Below are positions 8,128-17,732 of a stretch of 64,000 bases of DNA, piece by piece. The notes beneath the pieces were generated by a model that worked only from the letters and a program-made list of their open reading frames with translations, had not been told where the DNA came from and made no database searches. The DNA lies in contig CAZIHJ010000003.1 in NCBI GenBank assembly GCA_964538485.1, positions 20,262 through 84,261 on the forward strand. The letters are read 5' to 3'. A program made the position numbers and the translations under genes. Each line of letters starts with the position of its first letter. Position 1 is the stretch's first letter. The DNA comes from JBJXHC01 sp964538485 (GTDB lineage Bacteria > Bacteroidota > Ignavibacteria > UBA10030 > UBA6906).

Positions 8128-8760
8128 ATGCTTGTGAACAAAACAGTGACATCGTTTCTCAATGAACTTGCCTCTCATTCGCCGGCACCGGGTGGCGGAA
8201 GCGTTGCCGCCCTTTCCGGTGCCCTTGGTGCCGCCCTGACCTCAATGGTCTGCAACCTTACCATCGGCAAGAAAAAATACGCCGATGTTGAGGGAGACAT
8301 GAAAAAAGTACTCGCACAATCGGAGTCTCTCCGTGCGAAGTTCACATCGCTGGTCGACAAGGATACCGATGCATTCAACAAAGTGATGGAGGCCTACGGT
8401 CTGCCCAAGGACAATGAGTCGCAGAAAGCGCTACGTTCGGCGGCCATCCGCGAGGCAACCAAGGAAGCAACGCTGATTCCTTTGGAAGTGATGAAGCACT
8501 GCATCGACGCCATGGCACTGGTGCAGGAAGTGACCGCCAACGGGAATGCCAATTCGGTCAGTGACGCGGGAGTCAGTGCGCTGATGTTGCATGCTGCTTG
8601 CGAAGGTGCTGCACTCAACGTGCAAATCAATCTCAACGGTCTCAACGATGCTGAATTTGTCGGTTGGAAATCAGAGGAAGTGGAATCGCTGCTCAAAACC
8701 AGCAAGATGATGCTGGAGGAAACAATGGAGGTGGTGGGAGAGAAGACAAAGAAGGAGTAA
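8128..8760 (+). CDS. fchA: Formimidotetrahydrofolate cyclodeaminase
   Basis: Converts 5-formimino-THF to 5,10-methenyl-THF plus ammonia, completing the FtcD reaction. It is a 210-residue protein, all helical by composition. The family mark SPAPGGGSVAALSGALGAAL lies near residues 18-37. The open frame extends upstream into ftcD, but ATG at 8128 is the right start: it is preceded by AGGA overlapping the ftcD stop, and MLVNKTVTSFLNELAS matches the family N-terminus. FtcD and FchA are fused in animals; here they are adjacent separate genes. It ends two bases before the convergent methyltransferase gene. Confidence 0.93.
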   Translation: MLVNKTVTSFLNELASHSPAPGGGSVAALSGALGAALTSMVCNLTIGKKKYADVEGDMKKVLAQSESLRAKFTSLVDKDTDAFNKVMEAYGLPKDNESQKALRSAAIREATKEATLIPLEVMKHCIDAMALVQEVTANGNANSVSDAGVSALMLHAACEGAALNVQINLNGLNDAEFVGWKSEEVESLLKTSKMMLEETMEVVGEKTKKE

Positions 8761-8762
8761 CG

Positions 8763-9542
8763 TTAACGCACTTTCCCGTCAGGTCTCATCCTGGGCGGGT
8801 CAACAGCCGACTGTGACACTTTGTTTAATGCGATCATCCCACCCCTGATTTCCATGTGCCGTTTATGGTGCAGTACCTCATCCGAGAAGAATTCCCGTGC
8901 GTGTTTTCGTGGAACGAGCGCCGCACCGCGATTGGCTATCATCTTGACGGTATCAAGAATTTTCCGCTTTATTGATGTCTTGTCGTTGCCAACAATTCCC
9001 ACCACCTCAAACTCAGGGTAGTTGCTAACAATAAATCGCATCGCCCTCCGGATTTCCGGCCATCCGCAATCATCGAAGACAATATAGCCGCCAACTCTGA
9101 CCATTTTGCTCAGGTAGAGGAAGTTCATGATGGTAAGATCGAACACATGGCCGCCGTCAACAAATGCAAGATCAAACGACCTTCCCCCGGCCATGAGCTC
9201 GGGTAACGCAATCTCTGAGGGTTTTTCAATGAACTCATAGAATCCAAAACCGGCGCGATCGAGATTTGCTATTCCAACGCCATGCCAATAAGATGATTGA
9301 TAGGGATCAAGAATGACGTGATGAGGTTGCGCTTTCGTCGACAGTGCGTCGCAGATGTGCAGGGAGGAAATACCGAACGCGCACCCGACCTCAATGGTCT
9401 TCTCGATGTTCTTTGTTCGGATGAGGTTCCACAGGAAATCCCCCTCCTCCTGAGAAATCTCGCCTCGCAGTGCGTAGGAATTGCCGGTTTTATCTAGGAC
9501 AGTTTTGGAAGAGACGATCTGTGTGAGTAAAGGGTGAACCAT
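8763..9542 (-). CDS. Class I SAM-dependent methyltransferase (Methyltransf_24-like)
   Basis: The SAM-binding motif I is IEVGCAFGISSLHICDALS, followed by the acidic motif II VILDPYQSSYW and the DLAFVDGGHVFD stretch. The VGGYIVFDDCGW element follows. This order is typical of O-methyltransferase-like proteins that act on small molecules or sugars. Total length is 259 residues. The substrate cannot be told. It is the last gene of a long minus-strand series (rsmE, Omp85 protein, gcvP) and converges with fchA, only two bases separating the two stop codons. Confidence 0.82.
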   Translation of the reverse strand: MVHPLLTQIVSSKTVLDKTGNSYALRGEISQEEGDFLWNLIRTKNIEKTIEVGCAFGISSLHICDALSTKAQPHHVILDPYQSSYWHGVGIANLDRAGFGFYEFIEKPSEIALPELMAGGRSFDLAFVDGGHVFDLTIMNFLYLSKMVRVGGYIVFDDCGWPEIRRAMRFIVSNYPEFEVVGIVGNDKTSIKRKILDTVKMIANRGAALVPRKHAREFFSDEVLHHKRHMEIRGGMIALNKVSQSAVDPPRMRPDGKVR

Positions 9543-9623
9543 TGCAGATCCCGTCGGGATGCTGAATGAGATCTTTGTTGATTCAAGAAACGTAAGCGGG
9601 AATACATAATCAACAGTGAACGG

Positions 9624-10331
9624 CTATGTGGTTCGAAGAGTGATCCCCGTTGCTATAATAGCTGCTGTTTCTGTGCGCAAACGCCGCTTTCCCAAACTTA
9701 CCGGCTGGAATCCCGTGCCCATGGCGGCCTGAATTTCGTCCTCTGAAAATCCTCCTTCAGGCCCAATACAGATGAATACTTCACGAGCCAGGGGATTGGT
9801 CACATCGAACAAATACGGTGTGCTGATTGCTTCGTGTGGAATGAGTCTGAGTGTGTCCGCTGGGGCAGATCGCAATACATCGTCAAGTGTTGTCAGTGAA
9901 TCGATCGTGGGGAGGACACACCGACCGGATTGTTTCATTGCGGCAAAGGCCAGTTTCTGCCATCGTTCTGTACGCGCATGGTGAGGAATGGTGCGTTGCG
10001 TGATGATTGGGATAATCCGGTTGACGCCGAGTTCAGTGCATTTCTCCACAAGAAAATCATAGTTGGATGCATTCTTGAGGACCGCAACGGCAAGTGTAAG
10101 ATTGATCTCCGGTTCATGTAGTCGCCAGTGATGCTTATGTATGTCGCAGGAGGCAGAGTGTTTGTCGATGGTGATAATGAGTACGTCGTAAGCGTTGCCC
10201 CTGCCATCCACCACCGTGGTTGTGTCTCCAACCTTTCTTCGCATCACCTGCGTCAGGTGGGAGAATTCATCATCCACGATATCAAGAGTTGATCCGGAAA
10301 TATGGTCAGGGGGTGTATAGAAATACTCCAT
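9624..10331 (-). CDS. rsmE: 16S rRNA (uracil1498-N3)-methyltransferase
   Basis: Methylates N3 of U1498 in 16S rRNA. This 235-residue SPOUT-class protein has an N-terminal PUA-like part with EFSHLTQVMRRKVGD and a C-terminal knot carrying IGPEGGFSEDE and LGKRRLRTETAA, which build the trefoil SAM site. KNASNYDFLVEKCTELGV is also characteristic. The gene starts two bases after the stop of the upstream Omp85-family gene on the same strand, so it is translated from the same transcript. Confidence 0.95.
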   Translation of the reverse strand: MEYFYTPPDHISGSTLDIVDDEFSHLTQVMRRKVGDTTTVVDGRGNAYDVLIITIDKHSASCDIHKHHWRLHEPEINLTLAVAVLKNASNYDFLVEKCTELGVNRIIPIITQRTIPHHARTERWQKLAFAAMKQSGRCVLPTIDSLTTLDDVLRSAPADTLRLIPHEAISTPYLFDVTNPLAREVFICIGPEGGFSEDEIQAAMGTGFQPVSLGKRRLRTETAAIIATGITLRTT

Positions 10332-10333
10332 TG

Positions 10334-11665
10334 CTAGAATGCCCCGCGCAGGTCAAGGACAAACTGCCCTTTGCGATACTCGTTGAACGCATAGTGCGTC
10401 CGAATGACAACGCTATAGGGAAGTAGGAAGTCGAGGCCGCCACCGTACCCCGAGTGGAATGACCCGATCTGAATGTGCTCTCCGCGAAACCACGTTGATC
10501 CGGTTTCACCGAAGATTGCCAGACTGATACCGAACCTCCAGACAGAGAATTGCTCGGGGACCGGAAGTGCGGTAAAGCGAATCGTCTGCGGCTTCACGAG
10601 AGGATAACGCAATTCAATTGAGGCGCCGAGCATATTCTCTCCCTCGAACACCGTGTTGTAATATCCGCGAATACGTTCCGCGTATCCGAAGTAAAGGAGG
10701 TGATATGTGGGAACATCGCCGCCGGAGGTTATTGCACCATGGAAGCGGGTGGCAAACGTCAGGTCAAGAGGCAGAGGTGTATAGGTGCGAAGATCCGCAC
10801 TCAGGCGCGCAAAATCGAGATCGGATGTTCCAAATCCATACTTGCGCGCGTTTACTGAAAAGGAACGGCCTTTGGACGGGTACTCGCGCAAATCCCTGGA
10901 ATCGTACGAATATGTAACCTGGGCGAGGATATAGGAATCCTTCCCCGTTGGCGAGATGGTCCGTCCCGGACGGTAGTCATCGATGTGGACCACCTGATAC
11001 CCCACATTGAGGCCGGCGGTTTCATATAGCGAAAACCGTCTGCCCAGCGTCGCATTGATATCATAATGAAGCTCGTCGAAATCTCCCGTGACGGCTGAAG
11101 CGGTCTTGCTCTTGTTCCGAATGCGGGAATATGATATAGCTCCGGCAAAGTAGAGACTGAATTCCCGATCCAGTTGCGGGTCGGAAAAGAACATATCGAA
11201 CGATGGATTACTTCCCAGAACAACCGACCCGAAGAGTCTTTGGTTTCTTCCGCCGACATTATTATGCAGCAATCCCGCCCCGAAATACGGACGCTTTGGA
11301 TCTCCGTCGCGAAAACCGAAAAGTGGTACGGGAATCAAATACCAGCGCTCGTGGACTTCGACGTAGAGAAAGCGCAGTCCCTGCAGACTGTCGTAGTAGA
11401 TTTCCACGCTATTAAACAGCTTGAGACTGTATATTCTATTCTTGTCAAATTCCATCGCCTCCCATGTGACAAGATCGCCGGCCCGGAGCGTCATCTCATC
11501 AGAAATAACGTATGACTTGGTCTTCTCGTTGCCTGCGATGATGACAGTATCGATAATGCCGAGAGGAAAGGAAAAAGCCCGGAGGGAATCAGGCCCTTGT
11601 GAATGAAGAGCGGTTGGAAAACAAAGAAAAACAAATGTGCAGGCGGCAAACTTCAACAACGGCAT
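10334..11665 (-). CDS. Omp85/BamA-like outer-membrane protein (short POTRA + barrel)
   Basis: The N-terminus is a signal peptide ending near ALHSQ. Residues about 35-110 form a POTRA-like unit (IDTVIIAGNEKTKSYVI ... FLYVEVHERW). The rest is a surface-antigen (D15-like) beta-barrel with many aromatic-alternating strands. It ends in Phe, as outer-membrane barrels usually do. At 443 residues it is much shorter than BamA, which has five POTRA units, so it is more likely a TamA-like or patatin-barrel-like relative with a specialised role. It sits between gcvP and rsmE. Confidence 0.8.
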   Translation of the reverse strand: MPLLKFAACTFVFLCFPTALHSQGPDSLRAFSFPLGIIDTVIIAGNEKTKSYVISDEMTLRAGDLVTWEAMEFDKNRIYSLKLFNSVEIYYDSLQGLRFLYVEVHERWYLIPVPLFGFRDGDPKRPYFGAGLLHNNVGGRNQRLFGSVVLGSNPSFDMFFSDPQLDREFSLYFAGAISYSRIRNKSKTASAVTGDFDELHYDINATLGRRFSLYETAGLNVGYQVVHIDDYRPGRTISPTGKDSYILAQVTYSYDSRDLREYPSKGRSFSVNARKYGFGTSDLDFARLSADLRTYTPLPLDLTFATRFHGAITSGGDVPTYHLLYFGYAERIRGYYNTVFEGENMLGASIELRYPLVKPQTIRFTALPVPEQFSVWRFGISLAIFGETGSTWFRGEHIQIGSFHSGYGGGLDFLLPYSVVIRTHYAFNEYRKGQFVLDLRGAF

Positions 11666-11712
11666 TGTTCCTCAAGTGAAGAAAACAGGGCGACCGGCAG
11701 ACAGCGGAACGG

Positions 11713-14595
11713 TCAACGCACTGGTTCTCCGGTTTCTTCTGCATACGATTCAATCGGAGGACAGACACACATGATATTACGGTCGCCGAACGAGTTGTTG
11801 ATGCGCCCGACACTCGGCCAGAATTTATGATGACGAAGATATGGAAGCGGGTAGACGGCTTCGTACCGGGTGTAGGGATGGTCCCAAATTTCACTCAATG
11901 CGGAATGAGCAGTATGCGGGGCGTTCTTGAGGACGTTGTTTGTTTTCTCTGACTTGCCATCCATGATGTTCTGAATCTCGCCACGGATCGCAATGAGCGC
12001 ATCTGCAAATCGATCCAGCTCCGCTTTTGACTCACTTTCCGTGGGCTCGATCATCAGGGTTCCGGCAACAGGGAAAGAGACAGTCGGAGCGTGGAAACCA
12101 TAGTCCATTAATCGTTTGGCAACATCTTCGGCCTCAATGCCGGTACTCTCTTTGAATCCCCGCAAGTCAATGATAAACTCATGGGCGCAACGTCCATTCT
12201 TTCCAACATACAGTACGGGATAGTGCCTATCAAGACGGTTCTTCAGGTAATTCGCATTCAGGATCGCAGTCCGGGTGGAATCTGTCACCCCCCGCGCCCC
12301 CAACATCTTGATATATCCATAGGAGATCAGAAGAATACTTGCACTACCCCATGGGGCAGACGCCACTGCGGTAATGGCCTTCTCGCCGCCTGTCTTGATC
12401 ACAGGATGTCCGGGAAGAAACGGCGCAAGGTGTTTCGCAACGCAGATGGGGCCCATTCCGGGTCCGCCTCCACCATGCGGTATACTGAAAGTCTTGTGCA
12501 AGTTGATATGACACACGTCCGCACCAATGGCGGCGGGACTTGTCAAGCCCACTTGCGCATTGAGGTTTGCGCCGTCCATATAGACCTGTCCACCATGTTG
12601 ATGGATGATGGCGCAGATTTCTTGAATTGTCTCTTCAAAGATTCCGTGAGTGGACGGATACGTGACCATCAAAGCAGCGAGGTGATCCTTGTGGGCCTGT
12701 GCCTGCTTTCGCAGGTCCGCCACATCAATATTGCCATGTTCATCGGATCGTACTACAACCACCTTCATTCCAGCCATCACAGCACTCGCCGGATTTGTGC
12801 CATGAGCCGAGGAGGGAATGAGAGCGATATTCCGCTGGTGATCGTCTCGGGATTCGTGGTAGGCCCGAATAACCATCAGGCCTGCATACTCGCCCTGTGC
12901 GCCTGAATTCGGTTGCAACGATGTTGCTGCAAATCCGGTAATGACGCACAGCGCCGATTCCAATTCACGGAACACCTCCTGATAACCGGGAACCTGTTCA
13001 ACAGGAACAAAAGGGTGTACCGAGGAAAACTCCCTCCAGCTGATTGGCATCAACTCGGACGCGGCGTTCAGTTTCATGGTGCATGAACCAAGCGCGATCA
13101 TCGAATGCGTGAGCGAAAGGTCTTTGTTTTCCAGTCGCTTGATGTATCGCATCATCTCTGTTTCGGAATGATAGGTGTTAAAGACCGGGTGGGTCAAATA
13201 CCCGCTTGTACGTCCCAACGATGGCCGACTTCCGTGGTGCTCTCCATTAGACGGCGGTGTTGCCCCAACAGCTTTCGCCAGAACATGAATAATTGCCTGA
13301 ATATCACCTTGGGACGTTGTTTCATTCACACTGATACCGATGTGCCGGTCGTCGATGTACCGGAAGTTGATGAGTGCTTCTTCTGCAATTTTCCTGATGG
13401 CTTTTGAAGGAACGGGAGTTTCGATCCGCAGCGTGTCAAAAAAGACGGAGTTTGTCTGGCGGTAACCGATGGTTTCCAATTGTACGGAAAGAGTGTGTGC
13501 CCGGTCGTGTACACGTTCAGCAATTTGTTTTATGCCGCGTGGTCCATGGTATACAGCATACATGCCCGCCATGATTGCGAGCAGGGCCTGTGCAGTGCAG
13601 ATATTCGATGTTGCCTTCTCGCGGCGGATATGCTGCTCGCGCGTCTGCAGAGTCATGCGGAATGCCGTCCCTCCCTGGGCGTCAATCGAAACGCCGATGA
13701 TTCTCCCCGGCATATAACGCACAAACTCTGCTCGCGTTGCAAAGAATGCCGCGTGAGGGCCGCCATAGCCGAGAGGAACGCCGAATCGTTGTGCGGATCC
13801 TAGAGCAATATCGGCACCCAGTTCACCCGGCGGTTGCAGCAAAGCAAGAGCGAGCAGATCTGTCGCCATGGCAATGAGCAGTCCATTTGCATGGGCTGTT
13901 TCGATGAATGATCGATAGTCGTGTACAGCGCCATCGTGTGCCGGGTACTGCAATAATGCGCCGAAAAAGTCTTGTCCCAGCACGGCTGATGCATGGTTGC
14001 CGACAACAATCTTCATTCCGAGCGGCGTTGCCCGCGTACGCAGCACGTCAATGGTGGAAGGAAGACATGTGTCTGAAACAAAAAACTTGTCCGCATGCTG
14101 CTTGCCGTCGTTCTTTGAGACAATCCCATGCATCATTGTCATTGCTTCAGCCGCGGCAGTTCCTTCGTCAAGAAGAGAGGCGTTTGCCACGTCAAGTTTT
14201 GTCAAATCCGTGATCATCGTTTGGAAATTCAGGAGTGCTTCGAGCCGCCCTTGGGCAATCTCTGCCTGGTATGGAGTGTACTGGGTATACCATCCGGGAT
14301 TCTCAAGAATGTTACGCTGGATGACGGGTGGGGTGATGCAGTCATGAAATCCCAAGCCGATGTACGTGGCAAACAGCCGGTTTTTTGCGGCGATGCCACG
14401 CAATTGCTTCAAGTAGTCATACTCGCTTATGGCAGCATTGAGTGCAAGCTCAGTATTCAGTCGAATTGCCGCTGGCACAGTCTGGTCAATCAACTCATCG
14501 AGCGATGCCAGGCCCAGAGCAGCGACCATCTGTTGTTGTTCTTCGGGTTCGGGACCGATGTGTCGTGACTGAAACTGCTCTTCGTGCATGAACAA
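11713..14595 (-). CDS. gcvP: Glycine dehydrogenase (decarboxylating), P-protein
   Basis: The pyridoxal-phosphate P-protein of the glycine cleavage system decarboxylates glycine and passes aminomethyl to the lipoylated H-protein. At 960 residues it is the fused single-chain form, not the split alpha/beta form. The start FQSRHIGP is typical. Key segments are the SSAHGTNPASAVMAGM block and the PLP-lysine loop INLHKTFSIPHGGGGPG with Lys701. No gcvT or gcvH lies nearby. It starts 16 bases after rnc on the same strand. Together with ftcD/fchA this gives the cell a second source of one-carbon folate. Confidence 0.97.
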   Translation of the reverse strand: MFMHEEQFQSRHIGPEPEEQQQMVAALGLASLDELIDQTVPAAIRLNTELALNAAISEYDYLKQLRGIAAKNRLFATYIGLGFHDCITPPVIQRNILENPGWYTQYTPYQAEIAQGRLEALLNFQTMITDLTKLDVANASLLDEGTAAAEAMTMMHGIVSKNDGKQHADKFFVSDTCLPSTIDVLRTRATPLGMKIVVGNHASAVLGQDFFGALLQYPAHDGAVHDYRSFIETAHANGLLIAMATDLLALALLQPPGELGADIALGSAQRFGVPLGYGGPHAAFFATRAEFVRYMPGRIIGVSIDAQGGTAFRMTLQTREQHIRREKATSNICTAQALLAIMAGMYAVYHGPRGIKQIAERVHDRAHTLSVQLETIGYRQTNSVFFDTLRIETPVPSKAIRKIAEEALINFRYIDDRHIGISVNETTSQGDIQAIIHVLAKAVGATPPSNGEHHGSRPSLGRTSGYLTHPVFNTYHSETEMMRYIKRLENKDLSLTHSMIALGSCTMKLNAASELMPISWREFSSVHPFVPVEQVPGYQEVFRELESALCVITGFAATSLQPNSGAQGEYAGLMVIRAYHESRDDHQRNIALIPSSAHGTNPASAVMAGMKVVVVRSDEHGNIDVADLRKQAQAHKDHLAALMVTYPSTHGIFEETIQEICAIIHQHGGQVYMDGANLNAQVGLTSPAAIGADVCHINLHKTFSIPHGGGGPGMGPICVAKHLAPFLPGHPVIKTGGEKAITAVASAPWGSASILLISYGYIKMLGARGVTDSTRTAILNANYLKNRLDRHYPVLYVGKNGRCAHEFIIDLRGFKESTGIEAEDVAKRLMDYGFHAPTVSFPVAGTLMIEPTESESKAELDRFADALIAIRGEIQNIMDGKSEKTNNVLKNAPHTAHSALSEIWDHPYTRYEAVYPLPYLRHHKFWPSVGRINNSFGDRNIMCVCPPIESYAEETGEPVR

Positions 14596-14611
14596 AGTCT
14601 CTCTTCCTCAG

Positions 14612-15400
14612 TTAAGTGGTTGTACGTTCAAGGTGTTCAAGCGCCTGACTCGCTGCTGCCTGTTCGGCTTCTTTCTTGTTTTTGCCCGCTCCGGAGCCCC
14701 TGTGCTCATTATTCAACAGGACGTCGACCGTGAAAGTTCGGTCGTGGTCCGGCCCCTCTTCTTTGATAATCACATAGCGGGGAATGCCCAGGCCATGTGA
14801 TTGTGCGTATTCCAACAACATGCTTTTGTAGTTCTCGTCTTTTGTGATAACAGAGCCGGTCTTCAGTGCAGCATGCACCTGTCGTTCCACAAACTTACGG
14901 GCGGCGTCATATCCGCCATCAAGATAAATTGCTGCAATAACCGCTTCATAGGTGTCTGCGATTATCGTTTCTGATCCTTTGCCGATGGATTGGGCCGCAC
15001 TATTGCTCATCAGAATGAAGTCCGACAATTTGATATCTTTTGCATATGCGGCCAATGCCTTTCTGTTGACGAGCCTCGATCGGACCTTGGTGAGTTCTCC
15101 TTCTTCAGCATCCGGGTAGTTATGGTAGAGATACTCCGCCACGATAAGATTGAGGATGGAATCGCCCAGAAACTCCAGGCGTTCATTGGAACGGATCGGG
15201 CGATTTACGCGCGTCAGAAATGATCTGTGCAGAAGTGCTTGCACGAATACTTCCTGATTCCTGATCGGATAGCCAATCAGACGTTGGAACTTCTTCGTAT
15301 TGCTGCGGAGGAGATCTTTCTGTGCTTCTTCCTGATCCTCAGAACGGGCGCTCTGAGGCGTTCCCGAGAGCTTCTCAAGAAGCTCCTTCACCCAACCCAT
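14612..15400 (-). CDS. rnc: Ribonuclease III
   Basis: Cleaves double-stranded RNA in rRNA processing and regulation. Of 262 residues, the catalytic domain spans about 35-175 and contains the signature NERLEFLGDS at 72-81. The acidic residues E75, E77 and D80 lie in this motif; the second acidic patch is in DTYEAVIAAIYLDGG. A double-stranded-RNA-binding domain follows at about 190-258 with AGKNKKEAEQAAASQAL. The start lies eight bases after fabF, so it is part of the fab operon. An rnc next to fabF/acpP is a common arrangement. Confidence 0.96.
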   Translation of the reverse strand: MGWVKELLEKLSGTPQSARSEDQEEAQKDLLRSNTKKFQRLIGYPIRNQEVFVQALLHRSFLTRVNRPIRSNERLEFLGDSILNLIVAEYLYHNYPDAEEGELTKVRSRLVNRKALAAYAKDIKLSDFILMSNSAAQSIGKGSETIIADTYEAVIAAIYLDGGYDAARKFVERQVHAALKTGSVITKDENYKSMLLEYAQSHGLGIPRYVIIKEEGPDHDRTFTVDVLLNNEHRGSGAGKNKKEAEQAAASQALEHLERTTT

Positions 15401-15407
15401 GCATGTC

Positions 15408-16655
15408 TCACGTTGTGGAGTACTTCTTCACGAGTATCGTTGCGTTGTGTCCACCGAACCCGAACGTATTGCTCAATGCGTAATTGACCACGCGGTGTTG
15501 CGCAGTGTTGGGGGTATAGTTAAGATCGCACTGCGGATCGGGGAACTCGTAATTGATGGTTGGGGGGATTGTATCATGCACACATGCCAGGATCGCGGCA
15601 ATCGCTTCTACGCCCCCCGCAGCGCCGAGCAAGTGCCCCGTCATGGATTTCGTGGAGCTGATATTCATCTTCTTTGCGTGCTCGCCAAAGGTGGTCTTGA
15701 TTGCGAGTGTTTCACTAATATCGCCGAGTGGAGTTGAAGTGCCATGAACATTCACGTAGTCTACTTGCTCGGGCTGGATTCCCGCATCGCGGAGAGAGCG
15801 CTGCATGGATCGTACGGCGCCTTCTCCCCCTTGCGGGGGTGCCGTAATATGGTGTGCATCCGCGGTGAACCCGATACCGACGATTTCCGCATAAATACGA
15901 GCCCCGCGCTTCGTTGCATGCTCAAGTTCTTCAATGACCAGAGTTCCTGCTCCTTCTCCCATCACAAACCCGTCGCGCTGCGCATCGAAAGGTCGGCTTG
16001 CTCTTTCCGGTGCATCGTTGCGCGTTGACATTGCCTTCATTGCATTGAAGCCGCCCATTCCCATCGGTGTGATCGGTGCCTCGGATCCACCACATACCAT
16101 GACATCAGCGTCGCCGTACTGGACGATGCGAAATGCATCACCAATGGCGTGAGATGCCGTTGCACATGCTGAAACGGTTGCGTAGTTCGGTCCTTTGAGT
16201 CCGTGCCTGATGGAAATGTATCCGGCTGCAATATCCGGGATGAGCATCGGAATGAAGAAGGGACTGATGCGCCCGGGTCCCCCGCCCATATAGTTCTGGA
16301 ACTGGGTATCGTATGTGGTCATACCACCAATGCCGGAACCGTATACGACACCGAGGCGGTCTGGATCCAACTCCTTGACCGACAAGCCGGAGTCCTTCAT
16401 CGCCATATCGGAAGAGATCACCGCAAACTGAGCGAATGGGTCCATACGCTGGGCGGACTTCCGATCCATGTAGTCGGTGGCGGTGAATCCTTTGAGTTGA
16501 CACGCAAAACGAGTGTCATAGGCCGCTGCATCGAAATACGTTACCGGGCCGGCCCCGCTTTTTCCGGCGACAAGGTTCTTCCAGAACTCTTCGATGCCCA
16601 GACCGACAGGCGTCAACGCACCTAATCCTGTAACCACGACTCTTCGTTTACTCAT
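15408..16655 (-). CDS. fabF: 3-oxoacyl-ACP synthase II
   Basis: Elongating condensing enzyme of type II fatty-acid synthesis. Of 415 residues, the nucleophile is Cys164 in VSACATASHAIGDA; the two histidines are in NVHGTSTPLGD and in STKSMTGHLLGAAGG. The KRRVVVTGLGALTPVG start is typical. It follows acpP by 48 bases and precedes rnc in the same operon. Confidence 0.97.
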   Translation of the reverse strand: MSKRRVVVTGLGALTPVGLGIEEFWKNLVAGKSGAGPVTYFDAAAYDTRFACQLKGFTATDYMDRKSAQRMDPFAQFAVISSDMAMKDSGLSVKELDPDRLGVVYGSGIGGMTTYDTQFQNYMGGGPGRISPFFIPMLIPDIAAGYISIRHGLKGPNYATVSACATASHAIGDAFRIVQYGDADVMVCGGSEAPITPMGMGGFNAMKAMSTRNDAPERASRPFDAQRDGFVMGEGAGTLVIEELEHATKRGARIYAEIVGIGFTADAHHITAPPQGGEGAVRSMQRSLRDAGIQPEQVDYVNVHGTSTPLGDISETLAIKTTFGEHAKKMNISSTKSMTGHLLGAAGGVEAIAAILACVHDTIPPTINYEFPDPQCDLNYTPNTAQHRVVNYALSNTFGFGGHNATILVKKYSTT

Positions 16656-16703
16656 AGAACTGCTCAGGCTTCGCCTCCGTCAAACAAACTGAAGGAATTG
16701 GAA

Positions 16704-16937
16704 TTATGCGCTTTTGGATGTGATATACTTGATGGCGTCACCAACCGTGGTGATCTTCTCGGCATCCTCATCGGGAATCTGGAGATTGAATGCTTTTTCA
16801 AACTCCATCACAAGTTCGACGGTATCAAGAGAGTCTGCGCCGAGGTCGTTAGTGAATGAAGCTTCGGGTGTAATCTGTCCATCATCAACACCGAGCTTGT
16901 TGATAATAATTTCTTTCACTTTGGCACCAATATCCAT
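16704..16937 (-). CDS. acpP: Acyl carrier protein
   Basis: A small acidic four-helix carrier of growing acyl chains. Of 77 residues, Ser36 in GADSLDTVELVM is the phosphopantetheine attachment site. Composition and length are fully typical of the family. A strong AGGAGG-like sequence precedes the start (complement of about 16945-16950). It sits between fabG and fabF, the standard order. Confidence 0.97.
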   Translation of the reverse strand: MDIGAKVKEIIINKLGVDDGQITPEASFTNDLGADSLDTVELVMEFEKAFNLQIPDEDAEKITTVGDAIKYITSKSA

Positions 16938-16985
16938 GGTGATAGCCTCCTGTAGGATTATGAAAGTATGAATCAGTTGTTCTAT

Positions 16986-17732
16986 TTACATTGTCATTCC
17001 ACCGTCCACACACAAGACCTGGCCGGTGATATAGTCTGCCTCTGCTGAAGCAAGAAATCTCACCACGCCGGCGATTTCAGACGGTTGCGCAGTGCGCTTC
17101 AAAGGAATATATTCGGTTAATGCTTTTCGTTGTTCTTCATTCAACTTGGCGGTCATATCGGTTTCAACGTATCCCGGAGCAACCGCGTTGACCTGAATAT
17201 TGCGAGAACCAAGCTCTTTTGCAACTGATTTCGTAAACCCGATGATGCCGGCCTTTGATGCCGCATAGTTTGCCTGTCCGGCATTTCCCGTTACACCCAC
17301 TACGGACGTGATGTTGATGATCTTTCCGGATCGTTGCCCCATCATTGGCCGGCATGCCGCTTTGGTGAAATTGTAGACACTCTTGAGGTTACTTGCTATG
17401 ACTATGTCCCAGTCTTCTTCGCTCATACGCATGAGCAAACCATCCTTGGTAACCCCCGCGTTGTTGACTAGAATATCCAAACGGCCGAGTTCCTTTACCA
17501 CGGTATCCACTGCCTGCGCAGCTGCCGTCGTTAACGTAGCATCAGACTGGATGCCGATGACGTTGCTTCCCAGTGCTTTCAGTTCACCCACAAGAGTCTC
17601 CGCAGCTGATGCAGAGCTGCGATACGTAAATGCCACTGAAGCGCCGGCCTGAGCAAGGGCAACCACGATAGCGCGTCCGATTCCCTTGCCACCGCCTGTA
17701 ACGAGGGCTGTCTTCCCTGCAAGCCCGCTCAT
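16986..17732 (-). CDS. fabG: 3-oxoacyl-ACP reductase
   Basis: NADPH-dependent short-chain reductase that carries out the first reduction of the elongation cycle. Of 248 residues, the cofactor motif is VTGGGKGIGRAI, followed by NNAGVTKDGLLMRM and the catalytic Tyr-xxx-Lys in NYAASKAG. The C-terminus GQVLCVDGGMTM is diagnostic for FabG. Its ATG overlaps the stop of the preceding Cys-rich gene by four bases (ATGA), implying coupled translation. Confidence 0.97.
   Translation of the reverse strand: MSGLAGKTALVTGGGKGIGRAIVVALAQAGASVAFTYRSSASAAETLVGELKALGSNVIGIQSDATLTTAAAQAVDTVVKELGRLDILVNNAGVTKDGLLMRMSEEDWDIVIASNLKSVYNFTKAACRPMMGQRSGKIINITSVVGVTGNAGQANYAASKAGIIGFTKSVAKELGSRNIQVNAVAPGYVETDMTAKLNEEQRKALTEYIPLKRTAQPSEIAGVVRFLASAEADYITGQVLCVDGGMTM

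Noticed and set aside
12181..12906. 241-codon plus-strand frame inside gcvP
   Set aside because: Antisense shadow of a confident gcvP with the PLP-lysine loop.
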